Shown one piece after another: positions 49,872-58,519 of a stretch of 64,000 bases of DNA (positions are counted from its first letter, which is position 1; every line of letters begins with the position of its first letter). The stretch is taken from contig NC_089461.1 of the NCBI RefSeq assembly GCF_029203305.1, forward strand, positions 1,736,001 to 1,800,000. Direction: 5' to 3'. Below the pieces are notes generated by a model. The model ran no database searches, had not been told where the DNA came from, and worked only from the letters and a program-made list of their open reading frames with translations. The translations under genes and the position numbers were made by a program. The DNA comes from Yamadazyma tenuis. Taxonomy: Eukaryota > Ascomycota > Pichiomycetes > Serinales > Debaryomycetaceae.

Positions 49872-50804
49872 TCATGACCGGGTGGACTTGAAGTACAGCG
49901 CAATATCATTGTCCTTCCCGTCGAAGTAGCTGCCGTCTCGCTTATTCAGCCAGTCATTATGCCTCTTCGCCATTTGGTCCCTATCTTCAGCCCTGGAACC
50001 CCTCGACTCCAAATCTTCCGCCAACCAGTGTGACACCAACGGATGGAACGATCTGGAAATGGGTACCGTATAGCCCCCGTTCAAAACCCTCAACTTTTGA
50101 ACATCCTCAAACTGAATCTTGTCCATAGCAATATCATCCTTTACCGACCCCTTGTTGAAATGGATCAACCGATCACACCAAGCCTGGTTCAACCCGTCGT
50201 AGATGTGTGTGGCATACACCACACACGCCTGGCGCTCACTCACCTCTTTCTTCAAGAACTTCAAAAGGTTGTCTCGGGCAATGACATCCAAATCCACCGT
50301 AACTTCATCCAAAAGCAACAATTTCCACGGCTTCAAAAGCCCAATCACAAGCTGAACCCGTCTTCTCTCTCCGTCCGAAATGTTGGACATCAACCACTCG
50401 GGATCGATGTCCAAAATCCGAATCAACTCGTCTCTACGGTCAGTGTAAGTGTCTCCTCCGATGGACGAAATCAACAAGTTGACAGGCATTTCCCGCTTGA
50501 CGACTGGGTTCGAAGCCCACTCGATGCCAAGGTACGTGATGTAGCTGTTGATGTCGCTGTTACGCTTAGCATTTCGGTCGATGGAAAATTCAAAGGGATC
50601 GAACCCTCCAAGCTTCAAATGTCCTTGCTTGATGAGGGTTTTTCCTGCCAAGATCCGAAGAAGAGTGGATTTCCCGGCTCCGTTTGGGCCTACCACAAGG
50701 TTCGTTGTGCCCCACGGGATCTGAAGCGTCACATCCTCAATGCCGTAGCTAGTGGCCTTGGGGAACTTGTACGATAAATGATTGGTTTCAATTGCAAAAG
50801 TCAT
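49872..50804 (-). CDS. CAF16: ABC-ATPase Caf16 (CCR4-NOT-associated)
   Basis: 310 residues from ATG 50804 (MTFAIETNHLSYKF). It is a soluble ABC ATPase without membrane segments. Walker A is GPNGAGKST (about 43-51), the signature is NISDGERRRVQL and Walker B is LLLLDEVTVDLD. S. cerevisiae Caf16 interacts with the CCR4-NOT/mediator network. A second in-frame ATG 11 codons earlier (50837) is open but gives an extension absent from the family as I know it. Confidence 0.9.
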   Translation of the reverse strand: MTFAIETNHLSYKFPKATSYGIEDVTLQIPWGTTNLVVGPNGAGKSTLLRILAGKTLIKQGHLKLGGFDPFEFSIDRNAKRNSDINSYITYLGIEWASNPVVKREMPVNLLISSIGGDTYTDRRDELIRILDIDPEWLMSNISDGERRRVQLVIGLLKPWKLLLLDEVTVDLDVIARDNLLKFLKKEVSERQACVVYATHIYDGLNQAWCDRLIHFNKGSVKDDIAMDKIQFEDVQKLRVLNGGYTVPISRSFHPLVSHWLAEDLESRGSRAEDRDQMAKRHNDWLNKRDGSYFDGKDNDIALYFKSTRS

Positions 50805-50901
50805 TGATGGTGAAAATAGTGCGGAATATCTTCCCATTTATCTACATAGTGTGTGGCAGAAAATGCGTTAATTATCTATGGAAGTTTACCTATATTACTT
50901 T

Positions 50902-53616
50902 CTACTGCAAACGCTGGGCCGACAACGATGTCAAGTCAGCCTTCAACGACAGATTCTTGACGAGATCCACAAGTGTTTCGGTCTCGGTGCTGGTGCCGTA
51001 CTTTCTTGCAACCCACTTGAACAAATCGAGATAATCGTAATAAAGCCACTGTAAGTCGTTTTTCGCAGCCGTTTCTGCAGTGTAATTATCAATGGGCACG
51101 ATAGCATCGTCGGAGACTTCGAGTTTGTCAAGTACCTGGCCCAAGTTCTCGATGATTTTGGAGGTCACAACGGTGATTCTGGCAAGGTCGTGGGCTTTGG
51201 AACTCGCAGCCAACAACCGGGCCAACGCTTCGAAACAGTCGATCCGGTCAACCACCAAGTTATGCTCGAGATCAAAGCATCTGCCGACAAATACCTCGAA
51301 GTCCAACAACTTGACATCGACCAAATACTCCAAAATCAAAAAGATGAACTGAGGACGGTAAATCCATATTCTGAACACGGCATCCACCACATAGTTTTGG
51401 AGCTCAGCCGTTTGTTCGTGCTCATTTTGGAGCGACAACTCGGGGAATTTGTAGTCTTCCGAATTGCCCACGTAGTCTTCTTCCAGCAAAGTATTACCGG
51501 TGAGCCACTTGAGCTTGACCAAGTCACGGGTTAAGATACTAATAGTGGAGTAGATGGATCTAGAGCCAATCGAACAGTACGTCTGCAACACAAGGTTGAT
51601 GATGAACTTCAGCTTGTTTATAGTGTCGCTGGTGATGTCGGACTTGAGCTCCTCGATCATTTCAGCAAATTCCCGCTTGGACTTACTGTTGGATAACAAA
51701 AACTTGTGGAACTTGTCACATACATGGTGATAGGGCAATTGGTCGTTGCCAAATACAAAGAACATCTCGGTCTGTGGAGATGTGGTGACGGTGAAGGTCT
51801 CCTTTTTCTCATAAATGGACTTGGCAATGATCTCTTTGGCAGCATCATCACCTCCATAAATGTCTGTGTCGTAGTTGATGATGTGCTTGGTATCGTTGTC
51901 GAAAAGGCACAAGTCCAAGTACTTAAAAAACTCGTCCAATTCCACCACATCGCCCGTTTCGGGGTCCATGGTGACGAAACTTTCCTTGATTTTCTTCTTG
52001 TTTGACAACTTGAGTTCCTTTGTTATCAAGTTCCGGATAAAGTTCTTCTTCGGGTGGAACCGAGAGGCTGAAAGCGCCTGGGAGTCAGATACCCACTCGT
52101 CCCACTTCCAGCTAAAGTCGAAGTTCGAGATCTGGATCGTCATCCAGTCCATAAATTTGATTCTAGTTTCAAAGTCAAGCGACTCCACATGGCTGTAAAG
52201 AAACCGAATGGCTCTTCCAAACACCGGGGCAATGGCCTCAGGACTCTCCTTACAACAGGAAATAAGCACCGAGTGGTAGTATATTTCCAAGTTGGGTGGA
52301 GTTGGAGTAAGGAAGATGAGCGACAAGAGACTTTCCACCGCCACGTCTTCAACTTTCCACGTCGAAAGCGGCGGAACGTTTTCTCTTGAGATGTTGTCGT
52401 TGTTGATTGCCACAAGGGTATCGACAGAGCTACCCGGTGGACAGAACAACAGTCGGTTGAAGTACAAGTCCAAGATGGACAACTGGATGGAGGCCTCACC
52501 CTTGTTGAACGACAAGTTGGTGATGAGGTCGGTACAGATATCTCTAAAGAACAAGCCGGCATACGACGAGATTTCCGGCAACGTAGGGAAGTCTTTGGTG
52601 GTGTGGGAGTAGAGTTCGAACGTAAGACGAGGACCTTTGAACCAAAGCAGGTCAATTGAAAGTGACTCCGATGATGGGTTATAGCTGGAGAGGGTTTCGG
52701 TGTTGACCGACACCTGGGGAAGTTTGTGCTTCACCAACTCGTTGGAGATCTTGTTTGCTTGGAGGGCGTCATTGACGACAGGGTCGACAAGCTCCTTATA
52801 GTTGATGAAAAGATCTCTAATAGAAGCAAACCCCGTCTTTTGAGCCTCCAAAAGAGCAGGATACACAAGTTCCACAATGGCCCTGGGGCGGTATGGCACT
52901 TCCACCCCGTTGTTCTTGTTGTTGAAATGGGAATAGAGACTGAAGTCCGAAGCATCGCCATGCGCAAACCCACCGGCAGCAGACACCAATTTCTCGACGT
53001 CCTCGGCCTGCGACTCATCCCAGCTCAACAAGTACGGCACTGCCATCAATGTGTTATAGTGGATGGCCCTTCCGAGCGGAGCGTCACTGCCCAATTCAAT
53101 TGATAAATTTATGAATTGCAGCAAGAGATTGAACAAGGCCCCTTCTTCGATAATCGGCGACAAACTGCACAAAAACTTGAGAATGTTCTTGATGTGGTTG
53201 AAGTTGTCGGTGCCCGACTTGATGGCCACATACTCCTGGAGCTTGGTATGGAAAAATTCAATGACATATTTTGGAACCAAAAAGTTTTTGGCATTGCAGA
53301 TGATCACAAGGGCTGCCAAGCTGGAAATTTTCTGTGGTTGTTCCACCACGATGGCGTGGAGAATGGAAAGCACCGCCGACCGAAGGCGGTCGATTTTTTC
53401 AAACTCCACCACGATGGGGTTGGAGATGTACGACATGTCGTCCACTTGGTTGTGTAAGTTGGCAGTCTCGCCAATACGACGGATATCCTTGCAGACATTG
53501 CTGATAAGCTCGTTGGTGGGGTCGTCACGTGCACGTTTGGAGTCGAACTCGGGGCGGACATGCTCATCGCCGTAGCCGTCATCGTCTTCTCTTTGTCTCT
53601 TTCTGTCTTGTTCCAT
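50902..53616 (-). CDS. STO1: Nuclear cap-binding complex large subunit (CBP80)
   Basis: 904 residues. CBP80/Sto1 binds CBP20 and the mRNA cap in the nucleus, and helps splicing, export and decay decisions. It begins with a charged, nuclear-localisation-like stretch (MEQDRKRQREDDDGYG) and continues as a MIF4G-type helical repeat protein (AVLSILHAIVVEQPQKISSLAALVIICNAKNF). Length and order fit S. cerevisiae Sto1 (861). Some yeast STO1 genes have a 5' intron; none is needed here because the conserved N-terminus is continuous from ATG 53616. Confidence 0.88.
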   Translation of the reverse strand: MEQDRKRQREDDDGYGDEHVRPEFDSKRARDDPTNELISNVCKDIRRIGETANLHNQVDDMSYISNPIVVEFEKIDRLRSAVLSILHAIVVEQPQKISSLAALVIICNAKNFLVPKYVIEFFHTKLQEYVAIKSGTDNFNHIKNILKFLCSLSPIIEEGALFNLLLQFINLSIELGSDAPLGRAIHYNTLMAVPYLLSWDESQAEDVEKLVSAAGGFAHGDASDFSLYSHFNNKNNGVEVPYRPRAIVELVYPALLEAQKTGFASIRDLFINYKELVDPVVNDALQANKISNELVKHKLPQVSVNTETLSSYNPSSESLSIDLLWFKGPRLTFELYSHTTKDFPTLPEISSYAGLFFRDICTDLITNLSFNKGEASIQLSILDLYFNRLLFCPPGSSVDTLVAINNDNISRENVPPLSTWKVEDVAVESLLSLIFLTPTPPNLEIYYHSVLISCCKESPEAIAPVFGRAIRFLYSHVESLDFETRIKFMDWMTIQISNFDFSWKWDEWVSDSQALSASRFHPKKNFIRNLITKELKLSNKKKIKESFVTMDPETGDVVELDEFFKYLDLCLFDNDTKHIINYDTDIYGGDDAAKEIIAKSIYEKKETFTVTTSPQTEMFFVFGNDQLPYHHVCDKFHKFLLSNSKSKREFAEMIEELKSDITSDTINKLKFIINLVLQTYCSIGSRSIYSTISILTRDLVKLKWLTGNTLLEEDYVGNSEDYKFPELSLQNEHEQTAELQNYVVDAVFRIWIYRPQFIFLILEYLVDVKLLDFEVFVGRCFDLEHNLVVDRIDCFEALARLLAASSKAHDLARITVVTSKIIENLGQVLDKLEVSDDAIVPIDNYTAETAAKNDLQWLYYDYLDLFKWVARKYGTSTETETLVDLVKNLSLKADLTSLSAQRLQ

Positions 53617-53769
53617 GGTAGAGGTTATTTGTGATGAAATGAAAAGTTCGTCGCACTAAGCAGAGTCGCACTAAATCAGTGCGAGCGAGAAGTTGGTGCG
53701 AATAGCACCAGCTGCGACCCGCACTAGCGAGTTTTGTCACTAACAAGCTGGAAATAAATCAACTAAACT
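53617..53769. promoter_or_regulatory. Bidirectional promoter between STO1 and the homocysteine methyltransferase
   Basis: 153 bases serve both divergent genes. GCACTAA/GCACTAGC-type repeats (AGTCGCACTAAATCAGTGCGAGCG) form a partial inverted repeat around 53663-53685. No known regulator site was identified. Confidence 0.4.
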
Positions 53770-54660
53770 ATGTACGTTCTTGATGGGGCACTTGGAATTG
53801 AGCTCGACAAGCTTACGCCCATCCGTGGCACCCCTTTGTGGGCTGGTCACGCCGTGGAAGAATCTCCTGACATTGTGCGCCAGGTCCATTCTCGGTATAT
53901 CCAGGCTGGTTGTGATATAGTGTCGACTGCAACATATCAGATGTCGTACCAGGCCTTGAGGCAGACCGACCACGACGACGCCGGGACCACTGCTGCATGG
54001 AAGGCCGCGGTGGACGTGGTGGTACAGGCTCGAGACGGTGCTGGTGTTGACCGAAAAATACTTATTGCTGGTACCATTGGACCGTACGGATGTTTTGTGA
54101 ACGATGGGTCGGAGTATACCGGGAACTACACTGATAGCCCCACAGCAGAGTGGTTGGCAGCGCACCACCGGCCGCTTGTGGAGTTTCTCGAGAAAAATGG
54201 CGACGTGGACGTGATCGCATTCGAGACGGTCCCGTCCGCGGTGGAGCTTGAGGCGATTGTGGCCCTAGACGTGCAGAAGCCGTACTGGGTGAGTTTATGT
54301 GTCAACAGCTCCATGGACCTTGTGGCGTGCGCGGCGGTGTTGCGGCGGTGCAACTCATCCCTTGTGGCGGTGGGGGTCAATTGCGTTGAGTACTCCAAGG
54401 TGTCGGGGTATTTAGAAGCACTATCGGCAGTAGGAGTGCCATTAATAGCATATCCGAACTATGGGTACATCTACTCCCAAGAAGACGGGTATGCGGATCT
54501 ATCTGATTTGGGGGCATGGGAGACAGCGGTAGCGGAGTGGATGAAGTTCGATATGTGGGCCATAGGCGGATGCTGTGGAACCGGAGCAGAAGAGGTGCTG
54601 GTTGTGCGTGAAGCGGCACTGCGTTGCCAACTGGCAGGATTCACCCCCGGAATTGTATAA
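53770..54660 (+). CDS. Homocysteine S-methyltransferase (Mht1/Sam4 type)
   Basis: 296 residues. It transfers a methyl group from S-methylmethionine or AdoMet to homocysteine, making methionine, in the cytosol. A zinc-thiolate site is seen in VGVNCVEYS and the C-terminal GGCCGTGAEE. The start is MYVLDGALGIELDKL; the core QAGCDIVSTATYQ and IAGTIGPYGCF fit the family. S. cerevisiae has two such genes, MHT1 and SAM4, and this one cannot be assigned to either alone. Confidence 0.88.
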   Translation: MYVLDGALGIELDKLTPIRGTPLWAGHAVEESPDIVRQVHSRYIQAGCDIVSTATYQMSYQALRQTDHDDAGTTAAWKAAVDVVVQARDGAGVDRKILIAGTIGPYGCFVNDGSEYTGNYTDSPTAEWLAAHHRPLVEFLEKNGDVDVIAFETVPSAVELEAIVALDVQKPYWVSLCVNSSMDLVACAAVLRRCNSSLVAVGVNCVEYSKVSGYLEALSAVGVPLIAYPNYGYIYSQEDGYADLSDLGAWETAVAEWMKFDMWAIGGCCGTGAEEVLVVREAALRCQLAGFTPGIV

Positions 54661-55173
54661 AAGAAATTATGTTAAGACAGGTGTAGAATCTATGACACCG
54701 AAAAAAATATTACCTAAATAGTAAGTTAATGAACTTTTAACACCCTCGGCGCAAAAATCTATTAGATGCGATGACCCCCGGAATTCGAAATTGTCAGACA
54801 CTCGCCGCTTCCGTAGCTTCCGTGCTTGCGGCCCGCACCAATTATTACTAAGCGGTCGTGCTCGCAATGCAGGTTTCCAGCAAATCGTCTGATGCCGATG
54901 TCTGACCATAATGCAAGGGGTTGGCTTCACGATTGGCCGGTCACTTCAGTGGGAGTCACGCCACCCATGGCAGTGATCGAGAATGATTTAGGGGGCAATT
55001 GGGTATATGGTGGTCGGGTTAGTTTTGGCTGCAAAACTGGAACCCCCCCACCAAAATCCACGAGTGGCCCAAACTAGAAGTTTAATTGAGAGTCTCATAC
55101 CCGAGGAAACGGGTGTTTTCGGACATTTCTGTTCTTTCATAAATATAAAACTATGTGATAACAAATTAACAAA
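54661..55173. other. Intergenic gap between two convergent genes
   Basis: 513 bases. It contains GGCTGCAAA at 55027-55035 and a G/C-rich stretch at about 54810-54850. Nothing resembling a tRNA or snoRNA box set was confirmed. It is probably terminator sequence for both genes. Confidence 0.5.
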
Positions 55174-56922
55174 TTAATGGGCTCTTCTTTGTAGCCACGT
55201 CTTGAATTGGAACACCAGCATGATCCACGCCATTAACAAAAACACCAACCCCAAACAAACGTTCAAAGTGAACATGGCGCCGTAGCCTCTCCATTCCAAC
55301 GCTAAAATGACGGGATCACAACTCTCCATGAAAATAACTCCCCCAGCCAATAAGCAGAAACCTGCTATGATCTCGGTGATGGGTTGAGTGGGCTTGGACA
55401 AGTCCCGAGGGCGGGGGAGAACCATTGTCATCACGTAGGTGACAAATCTAAAAAAAGTGCCATAAGCTAAAAGTGAGCCCCATTGCGCGTGGATCGCGGT
55501 GGACAACTCCGACGCCTGCTGGTGTTGAGACATCAAAGTTCCGGTCCAGAAAATGCACAAGATGGGGAATGGGTTGGGGGAGAAGCCTGGCAGAGCCTTG
55601 ATGACAGTCTTATTGTCGTCAAAGTTGGCATATTGATGACGCCAGTTACTTAACTTTGCTTCAGTGATCAAACCACACAATCCGCATCCAATGAAAATGA
55701 AAGCAATCGACGCGTGCTCCAAGTCCTTAGCACTCCACTCGCCGCCAGGATTGGCCAAGTGTTCCAAGAACACGTTAGTGGAACCGTAGAAAAAAACCAA
55801 GAAGCTCTCGATCCATTCCATGGTGATGAGACCTTTTGGCAGCAAACGCACCCACCGACTTCTGAGGTCCCGCTCGCGCACGAGTTTGTGGTTCCAAGCC
55901 CATCCCTTATGGCTCCAGGCCCCACAGTACCGGGCGATTGTGACCAAGCCCAATATGAAAAACACGCCTCCTTTGATGAAATGTGCGAGTAAGTTGAACA
56001 CCTTGTTTCCTTGACCAAAACACCCAAACACCGCGATCGCTGTAGGGACGTACACCAAGAAGAACAAGAAGTTGAACCATGCCAATACGGAGTTGGCAGT
56101 AGTAGCAGCGGCGCCCGACCGAACCACCCATGGGTTATCGTTCAATTTGGCGAAAAGCGCAGGAAAAGGCCGTTTTTTGAGTAAATTAAGGTGCACCGTG
56201 AGATCATTGGCCTCGAGATCATGATGGGGTTCACTGTTGACAGGGTATGAGTCCAATTCGAATGACAGAGGACTCTGGTTGCGCAGAAGGTCATACAAGG
56301 TGGGGGATGGAGACGAGAGCGAGTCAACGTCCAGGTCAATTGACTCGTAGCTTGCACCAGCGGTACGGCGAGCGTGCACTGCTGCTATCACTGCCACAAT
56401 GCACTGGGCTATCATAGTCACAAAATATATTCCGTTGAACACACCAAAAATGTTTCCTGGGTACAAATCGGGCACCGATGACATGAACAATTTGTAGTTA
56501 AAAAGTCCCACCAATACTACCGCCGTGTTAGCCACAAGTGCCGTCACATAACCAGGCGTCACGCCTTGTACATTCTTCATTACCATTATCAATGGAGTTG
56601 CGAACACAAACGCAAGCCCCATTGTGGCAAGATATGTGAAGAATGCAGACTTATTACCAGTTTCCACCGACAAGTAGCTCGTGGCATTGTACGCGTCCCA
56701 GAATTGTTTCTCGAGTGGCTGTAAGTTGGTTTGGAGGATGGGCACTCCGTGCATATGATGCATTACATGAGGAACTGGAGTCTGGTGGGAGGACGGAGAA
56801 GAAGACGACACCATCGCAGGCATCGGCATATCGTGTGATTCCTCATCGCCATGAGCAGCCACGTAGGAGGCACAGGCGAGGGCTATAGGAATCAAACAAC
56901 GAAACTGAAGATGTAGGAGCAT
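55174..56922 (-). CDS. YTP1/TVS1-like multi-TM membrane protein
   Basis: 582 residues. It starts with a signal-peptide-like segment (MLLHLQFRCLIPIALACASYVAA), then a His/Met-rich luminal-looking stretch (HDMPMPAM, HVMHHMHG). About ten TM helices follow, including an N-terminal block (FTYLATMGLAFVFATPLIM) and a C-terminal block (ICIFWTGTLMSQHQQ). These are the two conserved regions (DUF2427/Ytp1 C-terminal type) of S. cerevisiae Ytp1 and Tvs1/YCR061W, whose function is not established. The His/Met cluster could bind metal; this is inference. Confidence 0.78.
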   Translation of the reverse strand: MLLHLQFRCLIPIALACASYVAAHGDEESHDMPMPAMVSSSSPSSHQTPVPHVMHHMHGVPILQTNLQPLEKQFWDAYNATSYLSVETGNKSAFFTYLATMGLAFVFATPLIMVMKNVQGVTPGYVTALVANTAVVLVGLFNYKLFMSSVPDLYPGNIFGVFNGIYFVTMIAQCIVAVIAAVHARRTAGASYESIDLDVDSLSSPSPTLYDLLRNQSPLSFELDSYPVNSEPHHDLEANDLTVHLNLLKKRPFPALFAKLNDNPWVVRSGAAATTANSVLAWFNFLFFLVYVPTAIAVFGCFGQGNKVFNLLAHFIKGGVFFILGLVTIARYCGAWSHKGWAWNHKLVRERDLRSRWVRLLPKGLITMEWIESFLVFFYGSTNVFLEHLANPGGEWSAKDLEHASIAFIFIGCGLCGLITEAKLSNWRHQYANFDDNKTVIKALPGFSPNPFPILCIFWTGTLMSQHQQASELSTAIHAQWGSLLAYGTFFRFVTYVMTMVLPRPRDLSKPTQPITEIIAGFCLLAGGVIFMESCDPVILALEWRGYGAMFTLNVCLGLVFLLMAWIMLVFQFKTWLQRRAH

Positions 56923-58519
56923 TATTAAAATCAGTGAGTTGATTGGAGATAGGTAACTTCAGAAGCTGCAAGACGGAGGGAAACGAATGGTATTTATAGG
57001 CGTCCCGAGATCCGGGGAGTGCGCACTTGCTGAGCCCGAGACATACGGGGGTAGAGAACAGTTACGAAATCCGAGGGTAGGAGGCGTCTATCGCTTAGCC
57101 AGGTTTTAGAGGTGCGCCCTTCCGGTTGCTGGTGAGTCACACTTTCCTGACCCAGTGCTGATAAATGTTTGTCAGGATCATCAAGAAAGAGGTTTTGGCA
57201 TCCACCCATCACCCATTGAGTCCGTGCACCTCCATAGAACTCAAACTCCTCTAGTCACATGATTTTACTGGTTTTGAGATATTAAGGGAGGGTTTTGTAC
57301 AGTTCCGGGGGGGTGGTCGGTTGTTAAGAGTGTCGCAGGTGCGCGCGCGCTCCAAACCAGACTCTGTCAGCCCTTCGGGAATGCCGGCACTAACCTACAT
57401 TCCTAATGCCGGGAACAAGCAGTCTGAGACAATCACCGAATCACCGATACCGACGCCGACAGACCCCGAAACTGGTCTCGAACCGTCTCGAAGAGTGGCT
57501 GATGGGAGACGACCGGTAGTGGGAGGCCTATCGAATGCGAGTAGACACAGTGCCAACGATTATCGCCTACTATCTCCCCCGCGGTCGCAGTTATCACTCA
57601 GCCCTCGGAAATCATTACTATTACATTAATATAGTATAGACTAAGTAAAGGTTCTGGTTTATTATTTTTAGAATTGGTTAAATTTAGATGGTTGGATTTA
57701 ACCATAGTAAGAATGCCCATTTATTACTGACCGATCCAAGCCAAAAGCAAACGACCTACACCTATTCAAGGCTATAAATAATTTATTGAGATAGCAAAGC
57801 TAAAGCTACCCCTAATTAGCAGAAATTAAATAATGTAAATATCAAAAATAACTCCACAATTCAGATGAGTGGCTTGTAATATTCCGTCTCTTATCTTATA
57901 CACCATACGCACAGCAAATCCCAAATGGTGCATTGCCTCACATGAGCATCAATGAATCACCAACTGATCCTTTGAACAGACGAGGTCTAGTTTCACTCAA
58001 GCATACCATCCTCTGCTTAGTCATTTTTATCTCAGTTCGACAACTTTAAGTGAAGGATCAAGATTTTTTGAAGCGTAAAGGCGGAAGAGAAGATTCAACT
58101 GATTTTTGCCAAGGTATACTTCTGCAAGGGTTTGAGATTCGGTGATTTCTATCTCCATTTCAGGTCAAGATCTGCAGATGTTATTTCTCTCTAGTGGTCG
58201 AGACTCAGTTATTTATAATCCGTTTCAGCTAATTTTATCCCAAGCATACTCTCTAATGGTCGAGACCAGATTGTATATCCCTTTCAAGTGACAAGATCTG
58301 CTGTTTTTGTTTCAATACAATGGCGAACTTAGTAATACCTTTTTCAAGGCAAACTTAGTAGTCCCATTTCAAGTGCTCTGCTATTTTTACCTGGTGGTTG
58401 GAATGGTGAGAACTGACCTTTACACCCAAGTGTGTGAATGCAGTTCTGCCATCCCAAGTCAATAAATAGCATCACTCTCGTTGGTCCTAACTCATATATT
58501 CGACTAGCAAAGTTCTCTA
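56923..58519. other. 1.6 kb gap upstream of the YTP1-like gene with degenerate repeats
   Basis: No firm gene. A short frame at 57381-57629 (ATG-started, 82 codons, Pro/Ser/Arg-rich) is unsupported. From about 57640 the sequence is AT-rich. At 58110-58400 there are decayed repeats of roughly 63 bp (see separate entry). The region should contain the promoter of the YTP1-like gene and the CBK1 3' end, whose stop is at 58520. Confidence 0.5.
58110..58400. repeat. Degenerate ~63-bp repeat, about four units
   Basis: Related blocks are TTTCAGGTCAAGATCTGC (about 58160), TCTAGTGGTCGAGACTCAG (about 58189) with TTTCAGCTAATTTT, TCTAATGGTCGAGACCAG (about 58252) with TTTCAAGTGACAAGATCTGC (about 58284), and a fourth with TTTCAAGTGCTCTGC (about 58370). 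Unit starts near 58191 and 58254 are 63 bp apart. The copies share TGGTCGAGAC and (C)TTTCAAGTG.. elements but diverge, so the repeat is old. Confidence 0.6.

Noticed and set aside
57475..57530. TCTCGAACCG resembling a reverse-strand tRNA B box
   Set aside because: The flanking bases do not form a T-arm or acceptor stem and no matching A box lies at tRNA distance.
57321..57629. Possible small gene (82 codons from ATG 57381)
   Set aside because: Low-complexity Pro/Ser/Arg content, no recognisable domain, and located in a repeat-rich gap. Not enough support to call a gene.
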